Shown piece after piece: positions 25,341 to 37,183 of a DNA stretch of 64,000 nucleotides. The stretch comes from Mya arenaria. Lineage: Eukaryota > Mollusca > Bivalvia > Myida > Myidae. The position numbers and the translations under genes were made by a program. A model generated the notes under the pieces. It did not search any database, was not told the origin of the DNA, and saw nothing but the letters and a program-made list of their open reading frames with translations. The number at the start of each line of letters is the position of its first letter. Position 1 is the stretch's first letter. The stretch covers positions 45,729,417-45,793,416 of the forward strand of contig NC_069133.1 of NCBI RefSeq assembly GCF_026914265.1, in the 5' to 3' direction.

Positions 25341-26159
25341 AATCATAATAAAAAATACTCTTCAAAACAATAATCTGTTATATATAAGACATACAATAAA
25401 TGTTTATTAGAGTAACCCCCGCAGTGCTCATCCACTCTTGAGCATTTTGATCTTCACAATAGCCTTAAAATTATTTATACTGTAAACACTGCTAATAAAT
25501 CTTAAGAAATATCTGAACTGTCTTATGTATTTTTAACAAATGTGATTCATGACGAAATTCGTATATCATCATTATGTTTAGACAAGGCGGTATTATAAAA
25601 GATATTACAAGTTTTGGCAATGTTTGAATTGAACAACTTGATCCAAAAACAAAGCAACTCTAGATATTACTAGTAAGATTGCTGGATTAATACCAAATGC
25701 TACAACAGTCCAATTACGGATTGATGATTTTATACCAAGGATTAGTTTACACAATCTCAATTGAAACTGTTAAATAATATTCAAATTTTCAAACTAACAT
25801 ACTTCACTCCCATACGAGAAAATTTAAAAAAAAACATTGAATCAAAGAAATGTGATTGTAATTTTACTGGGAGACCGAGCTTTCTGAATTAAAGACAATA
25901 ACAACAAATGGCTCTTCGTCCGTTCTATCAGCCTGGCTTTGGATAGGTAAAGTTACCGATGCAACCAATGTATGCAAAATCATCTTGTGATTATAAAATA
26001 AGTCTAATACACAAATACTTGATGTATGTTATGCAAATACAGATATTTCACTTATAGTTTTATTGTGGGATAAAATGACTTTTTTTTATTTTTTTATCAC
26101 TTTATGTTGATGAAATTCTTTGGGATGGAGTGTTTATTTCAATAATCTGTCAAAATAAA
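25341..26159. other. Stretch with nothing recognisable
   Basis: AT-rich sequence between duplicated blocks. No exon, transposon motif or repeat array was identified. Confidence 0.4.
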
Positions 26160-27080
26160 TGTAATTTATCTCCATAGGAACTGATCTTAATACTGTGTTT
26201 GTTTCCTCAAATTGCGAAATATGGTAATGTTAACAGTTTAAGAAATTCCTCGGAGAAATGAAAAATAACAAATTACTCTCCCCATGAGGTGGCAGTTTCA
26301 TGGTTCCTATGGCATGATACATTGCTTGTTTGGAAGAATTGAATTAGGTTCAGAAGAAACAATGGAAAAGAAGGGCTTATATACTTTAAACCAACGGTAT
26401 TATTGGCCAGAAAGGAAATTACTTTTGTTTAAGGACCGTACTTTTGTGTGCGTGTTTATGCTGCAGAAACGCAAACAGGCACTCAAATAACGTCAATTGT
26501 CTCTTTATATAGTTAAAAAAACCCTGATGTTACCGTACAATGTTTTGTAACAAAATCTTGGACAACATTTATTTGAAATCGGTCAGAACTCATGTAAAAT
26601 CTTCTGAATCACACTGCATTGTGCCTAACCTGTTATTTATGGTATTCGTGCATTTTACATTTATAAGTTAATGTTTCCATTGGAAATGGATCTTTGCGGA
26701 ATCGTTTATCGTTTATTGTAACATAAGTCGAGAAAAAATATTTTTTATAAACACACTATGTCTGGTATGGTTAGTTCTCTATGACATCATCTTGATTCAT
26801 ATATCACTTGTGAATCCCATATATCGCGGACAAAACAAATTGTGGATAAAACGTTTCACACAGGAAAACCAATAAAATTATGTTCAATGACTTGATTGTA
26901 TGCTTTGCTTTTTTAATTCATTCTATTGTGGAAACGGTTGAAAGCTGATATGAATCACTCTCGAGTCTGTGTTCTGGGTTAAAACTAGTACTAGTGAGAC
27001 CATGAACTCCCTGGCGTCGATCGAACCCACAACCCTTTGGTCGAAAGGTAGACTTCTATACCACTAGACCAATAACAACA
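26160..27080. repeat. Duplicated block, copy 2 (truncated)
   Basis: 26160-26320 repeats the end of segment A: ctccataggaactg, then aattgcgaaatatggtaatg, and ccatgaggtggcagtttcat. About 700 bp later comes another copy of the SINE head. The rest of the unit is missing or too diverged to see. The order matches copies 1 and 3. Confidence 0.5.
27013..27073 (-). mobile_element. tRNA-derived SINE head, best preserved copy
   Basis: On the minus strand TGGTCTAGTGGTATAGAAG is a good RNA polymerase III A box and GTGGGTTCGATCGACGCC contains a good B box, at the spacing of a tRNA. The intervening stem sequence and the GACGCC after the T loop are also tRNA-like. No CCA end or full cloverleaf was established, and two relatives lie nearby, so a SINE is more likely than a functional tRNA gene. 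Confidence 0.55.
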
Positions 27081-28249
27081 TGAGTAAAACAAGTAGGGGA
27101 AACAAGTTACATGTAAAAAGTCACATACATGTTCAATAACACGGTTTGAAAAGGTGAGTAACAAGTTTGCGTTTTATTTGAATTGCAATTTCTATATTAT
27201 TTAGATAAAGTCCAAGCACTTGCTGGGATTCTTTAAAAAAAAAAAATATCCATATTTGATTGCCTCTCAAAACATGAAGAATGCCATTTGAGTCATATAG
27301 GGTAAGTTCTGAATCGAATATGTATCAGATTCTCCGATAGAAATAGTTTGATGACAATTGTTATTTAGGAGATGTCTGATAAACCTCGTTTCTAACCTAA
27401 ATACATTGAAACTATATCTCAGAGTCTTGCTAGTTGATTGGAAAAGCCCAGGATACAAATTCTTGCTGGGATCTGGAAAACCTATATATGTTATCACAGA
27501 GGATCACAGAGGATTGTTTTCCAATTTGGATGGACCTTGTTATTCAAGAATTGTGTGGATGGAAGGAGAAATTTAATTTCCGGAGTTCGTTTGTGCTCAA
27601 CTTAGAACATGACGAGCAATTACGCGAACATGTGTACAATTCTAACTGAAAATTTGACAGTCATTTCCCTGAGTCGTGCCATATCCGTTACATTGCTATC
27701 CCTTTTATAATTTGATTTATAAACTCGCTTAATTTGAAGAGCAACGTCGATCACTAGATATTTTAGCTAAATTCATAAAGTAAATCTTACCTCATAATTT
27801 GATGACCAAGTTACTTTTACTTTAAAACCGATTGAAAAAACAATCCTGTGCAATAAATAAAGTTTTGCTTAAAAGTAGGATGAAAGAGACCACCCTGACT
27901 TTATTCCTGGAAAAATCTCCCGAATGTGTCACCGGTCCGAATAAAAACAAAAAGATAAATACTCGAAGCCACTTGAGGGGCCGTTGATAGGACTTGCCAT
28001 AAAAACGCATAAAGATGTCAGAATTCCGTTTTCATAATGTACATAATATATCAAAAGTGGCGCCTTGCTGCGCGTTGCTCTAGTGCCAGATGGAATTTTC
28101 CAGCATTGCCAAATTCACTGAATTGCTTGTTCGGAGTGTAAGAATATTTTTTCATTGCCTTATTTGAAATTTATATACGATATATATGGACAAAGTTGTG
28201 GAATATTATACTATACTAACAGATTTTAAAAGATTAATTGTTCACATTG
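27081..28249. other. Stretch with nothing recognisable
   Basis: Short overlapping frames at 27267-27649 and 27822-28010 have no motif or splice support. The B segment expected for duplicated block copy 2 could not be found here. Confidence 0.4.
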
Positions 28250-31200
28250 TTGGTAGACCATGCCATGTCAGCTTAATAACTTGACACCAGTTTCATCTAG
28301 TAGAATGATGAAACTTTACTTGTAGGTTGCCCTTGTTACCTTTTGTTTTTGGTTCAGTTGGTCAAAGATCAAGGTCACTGTTAAAATGGTTTAAACTCTT
28401 GCAAAACAAAGGTACCACAGTTTGACCAAGAAATATGGACAAATGATCGGGGCTATCGATTTCAAAAAATATCCTATGACTTGTTTTGTTAGCAGTATTA
28501 AAAAATCGGATTGATACCTATATAGTAAAACTACATACTTATATAGTTTAGACTTCAGCCTAAAATGTTACCAATAATTTTGTATACTCGTGAAGGCATT
28601 TTTCGTAACAGTATCAGTAATATAAAACATATCTTAACATTCAATTACTTCTAAAAATATAATACTCGGACAGTGAGTTGGGATGGGGTAGGTGTCACTT
28701 CCATTGATAGCTCTAGTTGTACTCTCAGACTTAAACGCGGTTTTTATAGGAGTGCAAACCTTCGCGTTACGTAGCATCACGTCCCTCCCTGAAACAACTG
28801 TTGTTTCATGTTCACATACATTCGTTGAACTGTATACAAATATTGGTCAGCTTGAGCAGATTAGCACCTGCAGTTTACTTGACAGTTTATTCTGTCTAAC
28901 AAAAGTTATGGCCTTTGACTTAATAACATATGGTCTGACGTACCTCTAAAATAATTGCACCTACACTTATTAAAGGGATGTTGGCCAGAATGGTTAGTTT
29001 TGCGCTTACGATTTACTTGACATTTCACTCTACTGAACAATTGTTTTATCAATTGCAAATTGAATTAGTAAAAAATAATGATCTGAAAACCTATTTGGTC
29101 ATACAAAAAACCTACACTCATGCAACTTCCTAGATATATTTATCAGAATGGGGTTGACTTTGTAAAAAAATAATGATATGAAAAAAAGATGTGTTCAATG
29201 TAGCTTCGAAAAATGTTGGTCAGCAAGGAGGATTGTACAAATGCGATGCGTGTAAAATTTCAGTTTGTCTACCAATAGTTATGGCAGATGAGTTAGTAAA
29301 GGGATGGTCTGAAAAATATTGTGTCTCATGTAGGCCTAAAGTAATGCAGCTACACTTATAAAGTGTTAAAGGAATGCTCATAATGTTAATTTCAAAACTC
29401 GACATTTAACCAATCTTTTGTACAGGCGGCGTCTGCGGGTAATCGTCTCTTCTGTGATAGCTCTTATGTTAACTGTCAGTAGGTCAAGGTCAAAGCTTAG
29501 GGGAACTTTGCAATTGGACACGAACGGTTTATTATTTGGCATATCGGCACTCGAATGCATTTTTATCGCATTATAATGGAATTATTTCTGATCAAGTGCG
29601 TATCTTAGCAAGCAAAATGCAAAATATCTCAACAGGAACTGCCAATCGAGCTATAAACAACCGTCTCAAGAGGGTTCTTGTTTCCTCCAATTGCAAAATA
29701 TGGTTATGTTCACAGTTTAAGTAATTCCTTGGAGAAATGAAATAACAAATTACCTCTCCACACGAGGTGGCATTTTCATGGTTCCTATGACATGGTAGAT
29801 CGATTGCATGATAAGAAGAATGTATGGGCCACAAGAAACCACGAAAGATGATCCAACAGTATTATTGACCAGACATTTAATTAGAAGGGGGGGGGGGGAC
29901 AACACCGTCAAAACCGCCTTAAATCTTTTGTTTCACTGATTATTAAAATGACACATATACAGTCTTTCAACCCATACATTCAAGAATACTTTATACTTTA
30001 TAAAGTGGACATACGACGGGTGGGTAGGAAGGTAGTGGACCTTTCTCCTATCGTTCATAATATTTAACGAAAAAACAATAACACCATTAAAACAAAATAT
30101 TGAACAATATTTGAGTGAAACATGTGATTTCATTGGAAGAAGAGTTATCTCCCCAGCCTCCTGCATATTAATTACAACGAAATTTTGTCAGTCAATTGTC
30201 CCATGGTATGTATCAACTGTAACGGAAGAAAGTACCGTGATGGTCCTTTTTGAGTGATCATTAAAAAGACGCCAGGTGCTGATCGAACCGACAACCTTTT
30301 GAGTGAGAGGCAGACACCTATACCACAAGAATAATGACTTTAGTGTGTCCATAATGTGAGAAGTTGAGAAAACAATATTAAATAGGATAAAGTATTGTTG
30401 GCACATATTGTAATATCGAGTGATAACACTCCAAATATATTAGACAAAATACCCTGTGCAAGCAATGAAGTGCAGCTTAAAAGAGGTCGAAAAATCCCAA
30501 TGTCTATAAAGACGGACAACATCTCCCTGACAAAATTCCTGGACAAAACACCCCCGGAAAATATTCCGCCTTACATGATATCCAAATTTTCCATTATTAC
30601 GATAGTCTTGAAATATTTTAGTATATAAATATATAAACACTATGTTATATACAACACTTCAACTCACAAACAACATGAACTATATTTTAAGAGCATAGGG
30701 ATAGGAGGATTGTTTTGGTGAACTTTGTCCCAATAACCATTTGCAATGACAAGTAAAGATGAGTGCATGATCTAGGGAAAAAAACAATATAAAAGAGGAT
30801 AAAGTATTGTTGGCACATCGAGTGATTACAATACAAATATATTAGCTGTAATGTTTTAAGTCTGATAATAAATCGATAATGAATATGGAGCTGTCAATTT
30901 TGAGGAAAAAACTATTTCTGGATATTAATTAACTTGTGCGTAAATTTATGTAGATCATGCACGCAATGAATCTTTAACTTTCATGTTCTTGTTTGTTAGC
31001 GTACTTAAAACATATAAAATTGTTTTGAGAAGAATTTTAACTAAATCCATACAACTTATCTATTTGATTATTGAGGAAAAATAAATGAGCCGACTCACTG
31101 GTTTATTAAATATTACAAAGGAAATATAGTGAGCGATCCCTCATTTAGCCAACCATTTTAAGGATAACAGGCTTGACTTTTAATTATCTGCTATTAGCAG

Positions 31201-31700
31201 GTTAAGATACAATGTCTTCAACTATAACATATGTTATTATTCAATAACATGTTACCAATTCTACATTTTTTAATTTATAAAATTAATAAGAAGGTTTTTT
31301 TGGTGAATTCATTTACTCTAACCAGGTTCAAATTATGTTCGGCTGTCTATGGGATCTTTTGTTTGCAAATGATTCTTTAGATAGTTTATCATACAATATT
31401 TAAAGAAACAACAAAAATGTCATCCAGGTATTGTATATCTATTCTGAAGCGTATAATCTCAGTGCATTTTTGTTTCAAGGGAAATTTGCAACGTTTTCTT
31501 TTTGATATTATATCGCATATTCAATAAGTTACCGTTTAAGCCCAAAACTTATTTTATTTCGAATACAAGCCGATTCTGTGCTGTGTTAAATGCCGACTAG
31601 GCAACACCAATTGAGGTTTTGTCACGTTGGACACTCATTGGAGTCATAACATTTTATTATGCGTTGTATTCCCAATTCACCAACAAAATTCTTATTTGGA
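28250..31700. repeat. Duplicated block, copy 3 (A segment, SINE, B segment)
   Basis: A' (28250-30080) and B' (30860-31700) repeat segments A and B of copy 1 in the same order and orientation, with the SINE head between them at 30271-30335. A 12-bp G run lies near 29886-29897. A smaller local repeat (ggataaagtattgttggcac) occurs at both 30387 and 30799. Divergence from copy 1 is obvious throughout, so the duplication is not recent. Confidence 0.62.
30271..30335 (-). mobile_element. tRNA-derived SINE head, copy in block 3
   Basis: Minus-strand TTGTGGTATAGGTGTCTGCC and GGTTCGATCAGCACC are degenerate A and B boxes aligned with the 27013-27073 copy. It sits between A' and B' as its counterpart sits between A and B. 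Confidence 0.5.
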
Positions 31701-32037
31701 GTACAAATACTTTGATTACGTTCAGCTTGCGGATTAAGCGTAGTGCGCCCGCCCTAAAATCGACCAAGTTTACTATTTATGTCAATATCAGAGAACAAAA
31801 GTACTCATTTCGGACTAGAATTCGTTTAAATTTTCCTAGGGGAGAACCACCACAAAACCCCTACCAACGAGGGTATAGCCAGAAGTTCGTGGAATAACTT
31901 TATAAAATCAACACATTTTAACATTTTTCAAAGAACGTCAGCTCGCTATAAAATCTATTTCAGCTGTAAATGACATATAGAATTTCAAACTGATCCAAAC
32001 TGATACATACAATATAAAGGAAACTACAGCTTTTTCA

Positions 32038-33515
32038 TTAACATGAGGTCAGTATAGCCCCCGCAGTTCAAACGTTAGAATCTGACGTCAACGTCATAAC
32101 TTCTCAAAGTAAGAGCCGTTCGCCGCAATACAACGTCGATGTCTCGCTACCCACTGCCGGTAAATGTCACTGAACCACTCTGACTTGTAAGAATACAGGC
32201 GTGTCTGAGCTTCACTCTGTAGTTCCTGAAAGTCATTGAAGCATTTACCTTTCAGTTCACATTTAAGTTTCGGAAATAGGGCACAATCGCATGGTGCTAG
32301 GTCCGGCGAATAAGGGGGGGGGGAATGATCGCCGCTTCAAGCTGGATTGTCGCGGTAGTCTGGGCCTCCTCCGATCTATGCGCTGGTGCATTATCATGGT
32401 GAAGAATCCACCCATCATGTAACGCCTGTGGTTTCTTTAATGCCATCGCCCTGTACAAGTCACGCCTTAAAACCTTGAATGGAGAACATAACTGAGGCTT
32501 ATAACATAATGCATTTGTCGCGTTTTGCGTACTCAAATATCATAATTAAAACTAACACTTATTCAATCCCATATTTTTATTCATAAACTTTTTTAAACAT
32601 TGTTTTATACAGATTTAATCAAGAACTAAATATTGATAAAAATGAATTTTGTTATATATCACTTTACCATAGAATAGTTAGCACCCGTCACAGATTAACC
32701 CTGCGGAATTGCATGTAGTAGAATAACACCGTGCACATCAAAGAAGACAATAAACATATGCTTTCCTATCGAGTTGGATGATCGTGCCTTCTTCAGAGGC
32801 GGGGAACCGGTAGTCTTCCATTGACTGCTTTGCTGTTTTGTTTTAGGGTCGTAATAAAACAGCCAGGTTTCATCGCAAGTGACTATCTTCTCTAGAAAAC
32901 GGTTTCCTTTCTTTTCGTACCGAACTAAGAATCGGCGTGATTCAAGTAATCTTTTGCTCATCTCATCTTCTGTCAACAACCGTCGAACCCAACGCGCACT
33001 CGCTCGACTCATTTTCAAACTGTCTTTCATTATCCTCCGTACCGACCCATTACTCATGTCCAACATCTTGCATATTTCATGAAGAGTGACTCGACGATCA
33101 GCGTCAACGATGTTTTTCACGGCCTTGACGTCACTCTCCGTAGTTTGTGAAACCGGTCGCCCGGATCTCACGTCGCCACAAATGCTGCCCCGCCCCTCAC
33201 TGAACCGCTTGTGCCACTTGTACACGAGCGTTCGCTTCACTGGTGTTTCACTCGATGCTTCATTCATCAGTTTAAGTGTTTGCGATGGAGTTTTTCTTAG
33301 CGTTTAGTCTTAAAACTTCATCACACGTTATTTACGTCACGTCAAATGTGCAAACTTTCGCGCCGTTTTATTGGTTTCAATGTGAGTGGTCAACAAAACA
33401 AGAGATTGTCATGGGTTATTTTAGCAACTGCGAAGGAATGCGCGACCACCTGTTTCCATAGTGATCACTACGTTGTCGTAATAACATGCTATACAGTGAA
33501 CCTCGCACTCTTAAT
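32038..33515 (-). mobile_element. Mariner transposon, copy 2, nearly full length
   Basis: The transposase-bearing segment is flanked by imperfect inverted ends: TTAACATGAGGTCAGTATAGC on the left, and on the right, read inverted, a TTAA-rich end followed by gaggttcactgtatagcatg. The distance of about 1.48 kb fits a mariner element carrying one extra intron. The exact ends and the TA target duplication are tentative. Confidence 0.6.
32094..33267 (-). pseudogene. Mariner (DD34D) transposase with a 194-bp intron, lightly damaged
   Basis: Exon 1 (33267-32668) starts within the N-terminal DNA-binding region (KRTLVYKWHKRFSEG), has the linker helix-turn-helix (MLDMSNGSVRRIM), the RWVRRLLT motif and the first catalytic Asp in VTCDETWLFYYDP. 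Exon 2 (32473-32094) has VLRRDLYRAM, the second Asp in HHDNAPAH, the third in YSPDLAPCD at 34-residue spacing (DD34D), and ends SYFEKL. The exons are separated by 32474-32667, which runs GTAAAG...CAAG on the minus strand and restores ANYSM-VLRRDL in phase 0. Only two lesions are apparent: a TAA where Gln is expected after HAIPQG (32695), and a one-base slip at a 10-base G run near 32314-32323. The usual first residues of the family are not in frame upstream of 33267. Confidence 0.85.
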
Positions 33516-34307
33516 TTCAAATTACCTGATTATTGTATGAAAGTTTTTAAGATATGCTGCATATTGTTTTCATTTTATCAAGCTTTTCCACGAACTTCTG
33601 GCTATGCCCTCAAGTATATATATATATGCAGGAAACACTTGTGTGCAGCAAGTTCCATGCTGGAAGAGATTTCAAGGATATATTCATATCTGATTAAATT
33701 TGAACTGTACACAAGATACTTCAATGCACCGTTATAAGTACAAACAAGGAGGAAATATCTTAGATGACCTTTATTATCAAATATACATGTATGTCTGGTA
33801 AGTCTGGTTACACAATAATTAAGATATGTAACAGCCGACTGTTAAACTTTACTTATACCAGCATGTCTTGAAACTATATGAAAGGCTTTCGTTTTCATGT
33901 GCTTTTGTTATTTTACTTCAAATATACCAGACCAGACACACCAACAGCCCAGAACTGACCACTTTGTACCATCTGCTGAGGAAAAAGACAGTAACTTTTC
34001 ATTTTAATCGTTTTATTTGAGGAAAAAAATGCGAATGCAGCATGCACACTTGTAATCCTTTTTACTATGAATTTAGTAGTTTGAATGCTACTGGAAACCA
34101 TGAAATTGTTCCTGCTCATTTGCATTTAACATTGTGTGTTGTAGTTGTTAAATATTTTACAGATGACTGCTTCATTTTTATTTTAATGTTTTTTATATGC
34201 TCTCTTGGGCGCCACTTATCAAATTGAACTTTATTGATCACTCTGTGAAGTGTATTATTATCTTACACTGAAACAAACAAAAACCTATGCAATTCTTTCA
34301 TTTGTAG
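33516..34307. other. Stretch with nothing recognisable
   Basis: Contains only short unsupported frames on both strands. It ends in the tract ctttcatttgtag, the acceptor of the next exon. Confidence 0.4.
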
Positions 34308-34695
34308 ACATCGCATGGACACTTGAAGACATATTGATGCTGCTGTCTGCCTATGAGGAGCATAAGGATCTGTTCAACAACAGCGCATTTAAATCCAAGG
34401 CTGTGTGGAAGAGAATTTCAGATGACATGGCTTCGAAGGTTGCGATAAGAAGTTCAGATCCATAAAATACAGGTATTGAATCCGACTAAAAAGTGCTTTC
34501 CCATATGTAATTGCTTACAGCACCAATTTATCAAAGAGAACTATCAATACATGTGAAGGCAATATGTTTGCAATGTCAATTTTGTAAAAGGCTATGGTAG
34601 AGGACAGAGTAGGTGGGAGTATACGGAGCAGATGGAATGTCTCCTGTGTAAGGACCCGGCTGTCCATCCAAGGCTAGTAATACGCTCCAAGAAAG
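34308..34695 (+). pseudogene. Myb/SANT-like DNA-binding protein, probably PIF/Harbinger-associated
   Basis: The exon from 34308 encodes WTLEDILMLLSAYEEHKDLF, then KSKAVWKRISDDMASK. This is the three-helix Myb/SANT-like (MADF-related) domain of the second protein of PIF/Harbinger transposons and of host genes derived from it. The frame shifts by one base after MASK: the expected continuation CDKKFRSIKYR lies in the next frame up to a donor at 34491. A second exon at 34601-34695, joined in the right phase for that continuation, gives GQSRWEYTEQMECLLCKDPA, the usual tryptophan-containing end of the domain. A 3' exon may lie near 35197-35280 but is not proven. The Harbinger nuclease 2.5 kb downstream on the other strand suggests both belonged to one element. 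Confidence 0.6.
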
Positions 34696-35158
34696 GTATT
34701 GAGGCATAGTGTTAATGTAAAAAAATATTTTTTGTTTAAAGTAGAAAATGTTTTAATTGTAACATCAAATGCAACATCGTAATGTGTAATTACTGGAAGT
34801 TTCAAATGACAAATTTGTACTTGGATGAGTAATTTTAATGTCTCTCAATTTATCCAAGATGTTTTTAAATTGCATGCTCTGTCTTTGATATTCTTGCAGT
34901 ACTGTATTTATGACTGAACATTTATATTCGTAAGAAGTACTAAATAAGCATTGGCTGTAATGCGTGGTTTGTTGCATAACATTAACTGACTACAAGGCCG
35001 GTTAGTTATTTACTTTGTTCCGTCTATTTTCTGACCTTGAATACGGTTAAATGTATATCCATTGACGTAATTGAAACCGACTTTGACAAATTGTTGGATG
35101 TATTGTATACTTACATAAGTTTGTAACTTATGATGTAACGTAGCTGTTTTGTCTTAGG

Positions 35159-35182
35159 TTTATATATATATATATATATATA
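35159..35182. repeat. (TA)n microsatellite
   Basis: About eleven TA dinucleotides in a row, between the Myb/SANT-like exons and the region upstream of the Harbinger nuclease. Confidence 0.85.
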
Positions 35183-35289
35183 GAAACTAGACAGCTAGGA
35201 TGAAAAATTCAACTTCAGCAGCAACATCAAGTCAAGTGCCTACAAGAACCATAAACAGTGAGGGAAAAGAACCTTGAAATAAGAGAGCA

Positions 35290-36860
35290 AAAAACTAAGT
35301 CAACCACCTGCATGGTTCCAACGCTTTGCTGAGGAACAAAAGTGTCAGTGGAAGAGTATGAAAGCTCTCAACACGCATGGTTGAGACAGCAGAGAAGAGA
35401 AATGACATTTTAAGTAGACTGATGCGATGCTAAAAATACGTTCAATTGATAAATTACTCGACCCTGCAACAATAATACATTTCATTAATACTAAACGTTG
35501 CTTTTCATTGTACAAAATTGTCATATTCAATGACAACATTTTTTAACAATAAAAAAATCTTTATTGCCTTAACCATGTTTGACACTTCCCAGCAAGTTTT
35601 GGATCATTTTGCAAGGTAGGCGTACATGGGCAACTTTTATCAAAGAAATAACGTTACATATGGGTATGGATTACCCAGGATGTTGAGGATATAAATATAT
35701 GTATGTATCATTTTAAAACAAGAATTGCTGATTGCTGTAGACAAACATGGCTTGATGATGTAGATAATTCCACACGTTGTGATACTTACAAATGCCTTTA
35801 TTGAATGTTGAAAGATACCTTAATATGAGTTTACCGTTTCCTGTACGAAAATTGTTGGCTAGATTTAGAACCTCTAGTAATAAATTCCATTGGTCAGTGT
35901 TGCGTGTTTGAAGTTATGCTGTATTTCAAAGTCCTGGTCATTGCTACATATGCATGAAAAAAATACATGTTTCAGCATTTTTTGGACCTATTCATGACAG
36001 TATTCAGATTTATGTTCAAAGGGAAGTCATTCCACACATGATATTGATGTGCTTTAAATGATACATGCCCTCAATACATGTTACATTTCGATATGGTCGT
36101 GCTCTACATGTTAATGCAATGTTTTTTTGAAATTATTTGAACCGCTTGTGCCCTTCAAATTGGGAAAAAGTAGACTTGAGGAAAGTACAAAACCAGGCCA
36201 AAGTAGGTAATATAATTACAAATATACATGTTTTCTCTTGTTTGTCCATACATTATGCTGTGAAAGACTTAGTCTTATCAAGATTTTGTTTATTTGGCAA
36301 GAAATTTATTGCTTTTTGATTCATTAATTTTTCACAAGGGGAAAAACCTTTAGAGGGCAGTAAACTGCACCAAAAATCATTGTATCATCATTGAATTTTT
36401 GTATAATTCATTACGATTTGTAAATGAAACAGTGAAATCTCATTTTTATTTCGCTGATACGCTTTTATAAATCACAGGAAAGCATATAAAAAAGCATATC
36501 ATTAGTTTTGATTTACAAAAAATATGTATATATGTTGTGCCTATTTTCCTAACATAACTTATCTATATTGATTCATCACAGCAAGATCAAATGTTCATTG
36601 TTATACCACCTTGTGTTCTCGTAGACATTTCGCTTTTGTACCAGTTTTAAAATGTTGTTTTCTTTTAAGTTGTTGTGAAATAAAATATTTGTATGCAAAC
36701 GAAATGTCTGTCACCTGTATAACAGTTTAATCTTTGTTTATCTGTCAAAGCATTTCCTTAGACTAAAATTAAGTTCATACATGCTTCATAGTGAAATATG
36801 ACTGTAAAGGTCTCTGGTATTTAGAAATATACTTTTTGAGCATTGTATGCGAAAAATGCT
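35290..36860. other. Stretch with nothing recognisable
   Basis: AT-rich sequence between the two convergent Harbinger-like genes. Only short unsupported frames were seen. Confidence 0.4.
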
Positions 36861-36863
36861 ATC

Positions 36864-37165
36864 CTAACCTAAACCCCAAGGTCCATTTTTACTAAGGCTG
36901 CCTTGCTTATAGTTTAAACGGTATACATCAAATTCACCGTCCATCCTGATGTTACAAGCAGGTTAGGATACATCAGAGGAAGGTTAAAATCTACGTAGAT
37001 GCTGATCTTTGCAATCCAAAACCACGCAATGTTGATAATCATCTACCTAAACCTCAAGCTCCTTCTGTACTTAGGTTGCCTTGCTAATAGCGTAAACGGT
37101 CGATAGCACTTTCTCCGTCCATAGTGATGTAGGCATGCATCAGAGGATGGTTAAAAGCTTATACG
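36864..37165. repeat. Two-copy tandem repeat at the 3' end of the Harbinger nuclease gene
   Basis: The landmarks 'cctaaacc(cc/t)aag', 'ggctgccttgct / ggttgccttgct', 'aatagcgtaaacggt / tatagtttaaacggt' and 'catcagagga(a/t)ggttaaaa' recur in order at about 36866-36985 and 37046-37155. The second copy ends just before the stop codon of the transposase pseudogene. Confidence 0.6.
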
Positions 37166-37183
37166 TACATAAGACCATCAACA

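Noticed and set aside
27013-27073. Functional tRNA gene
   Set aside because: The A and B boxes are good, but a full cloverleaf was not established, and degenerate relatives lie nearby in duplicated DNA, which fits a SINE.
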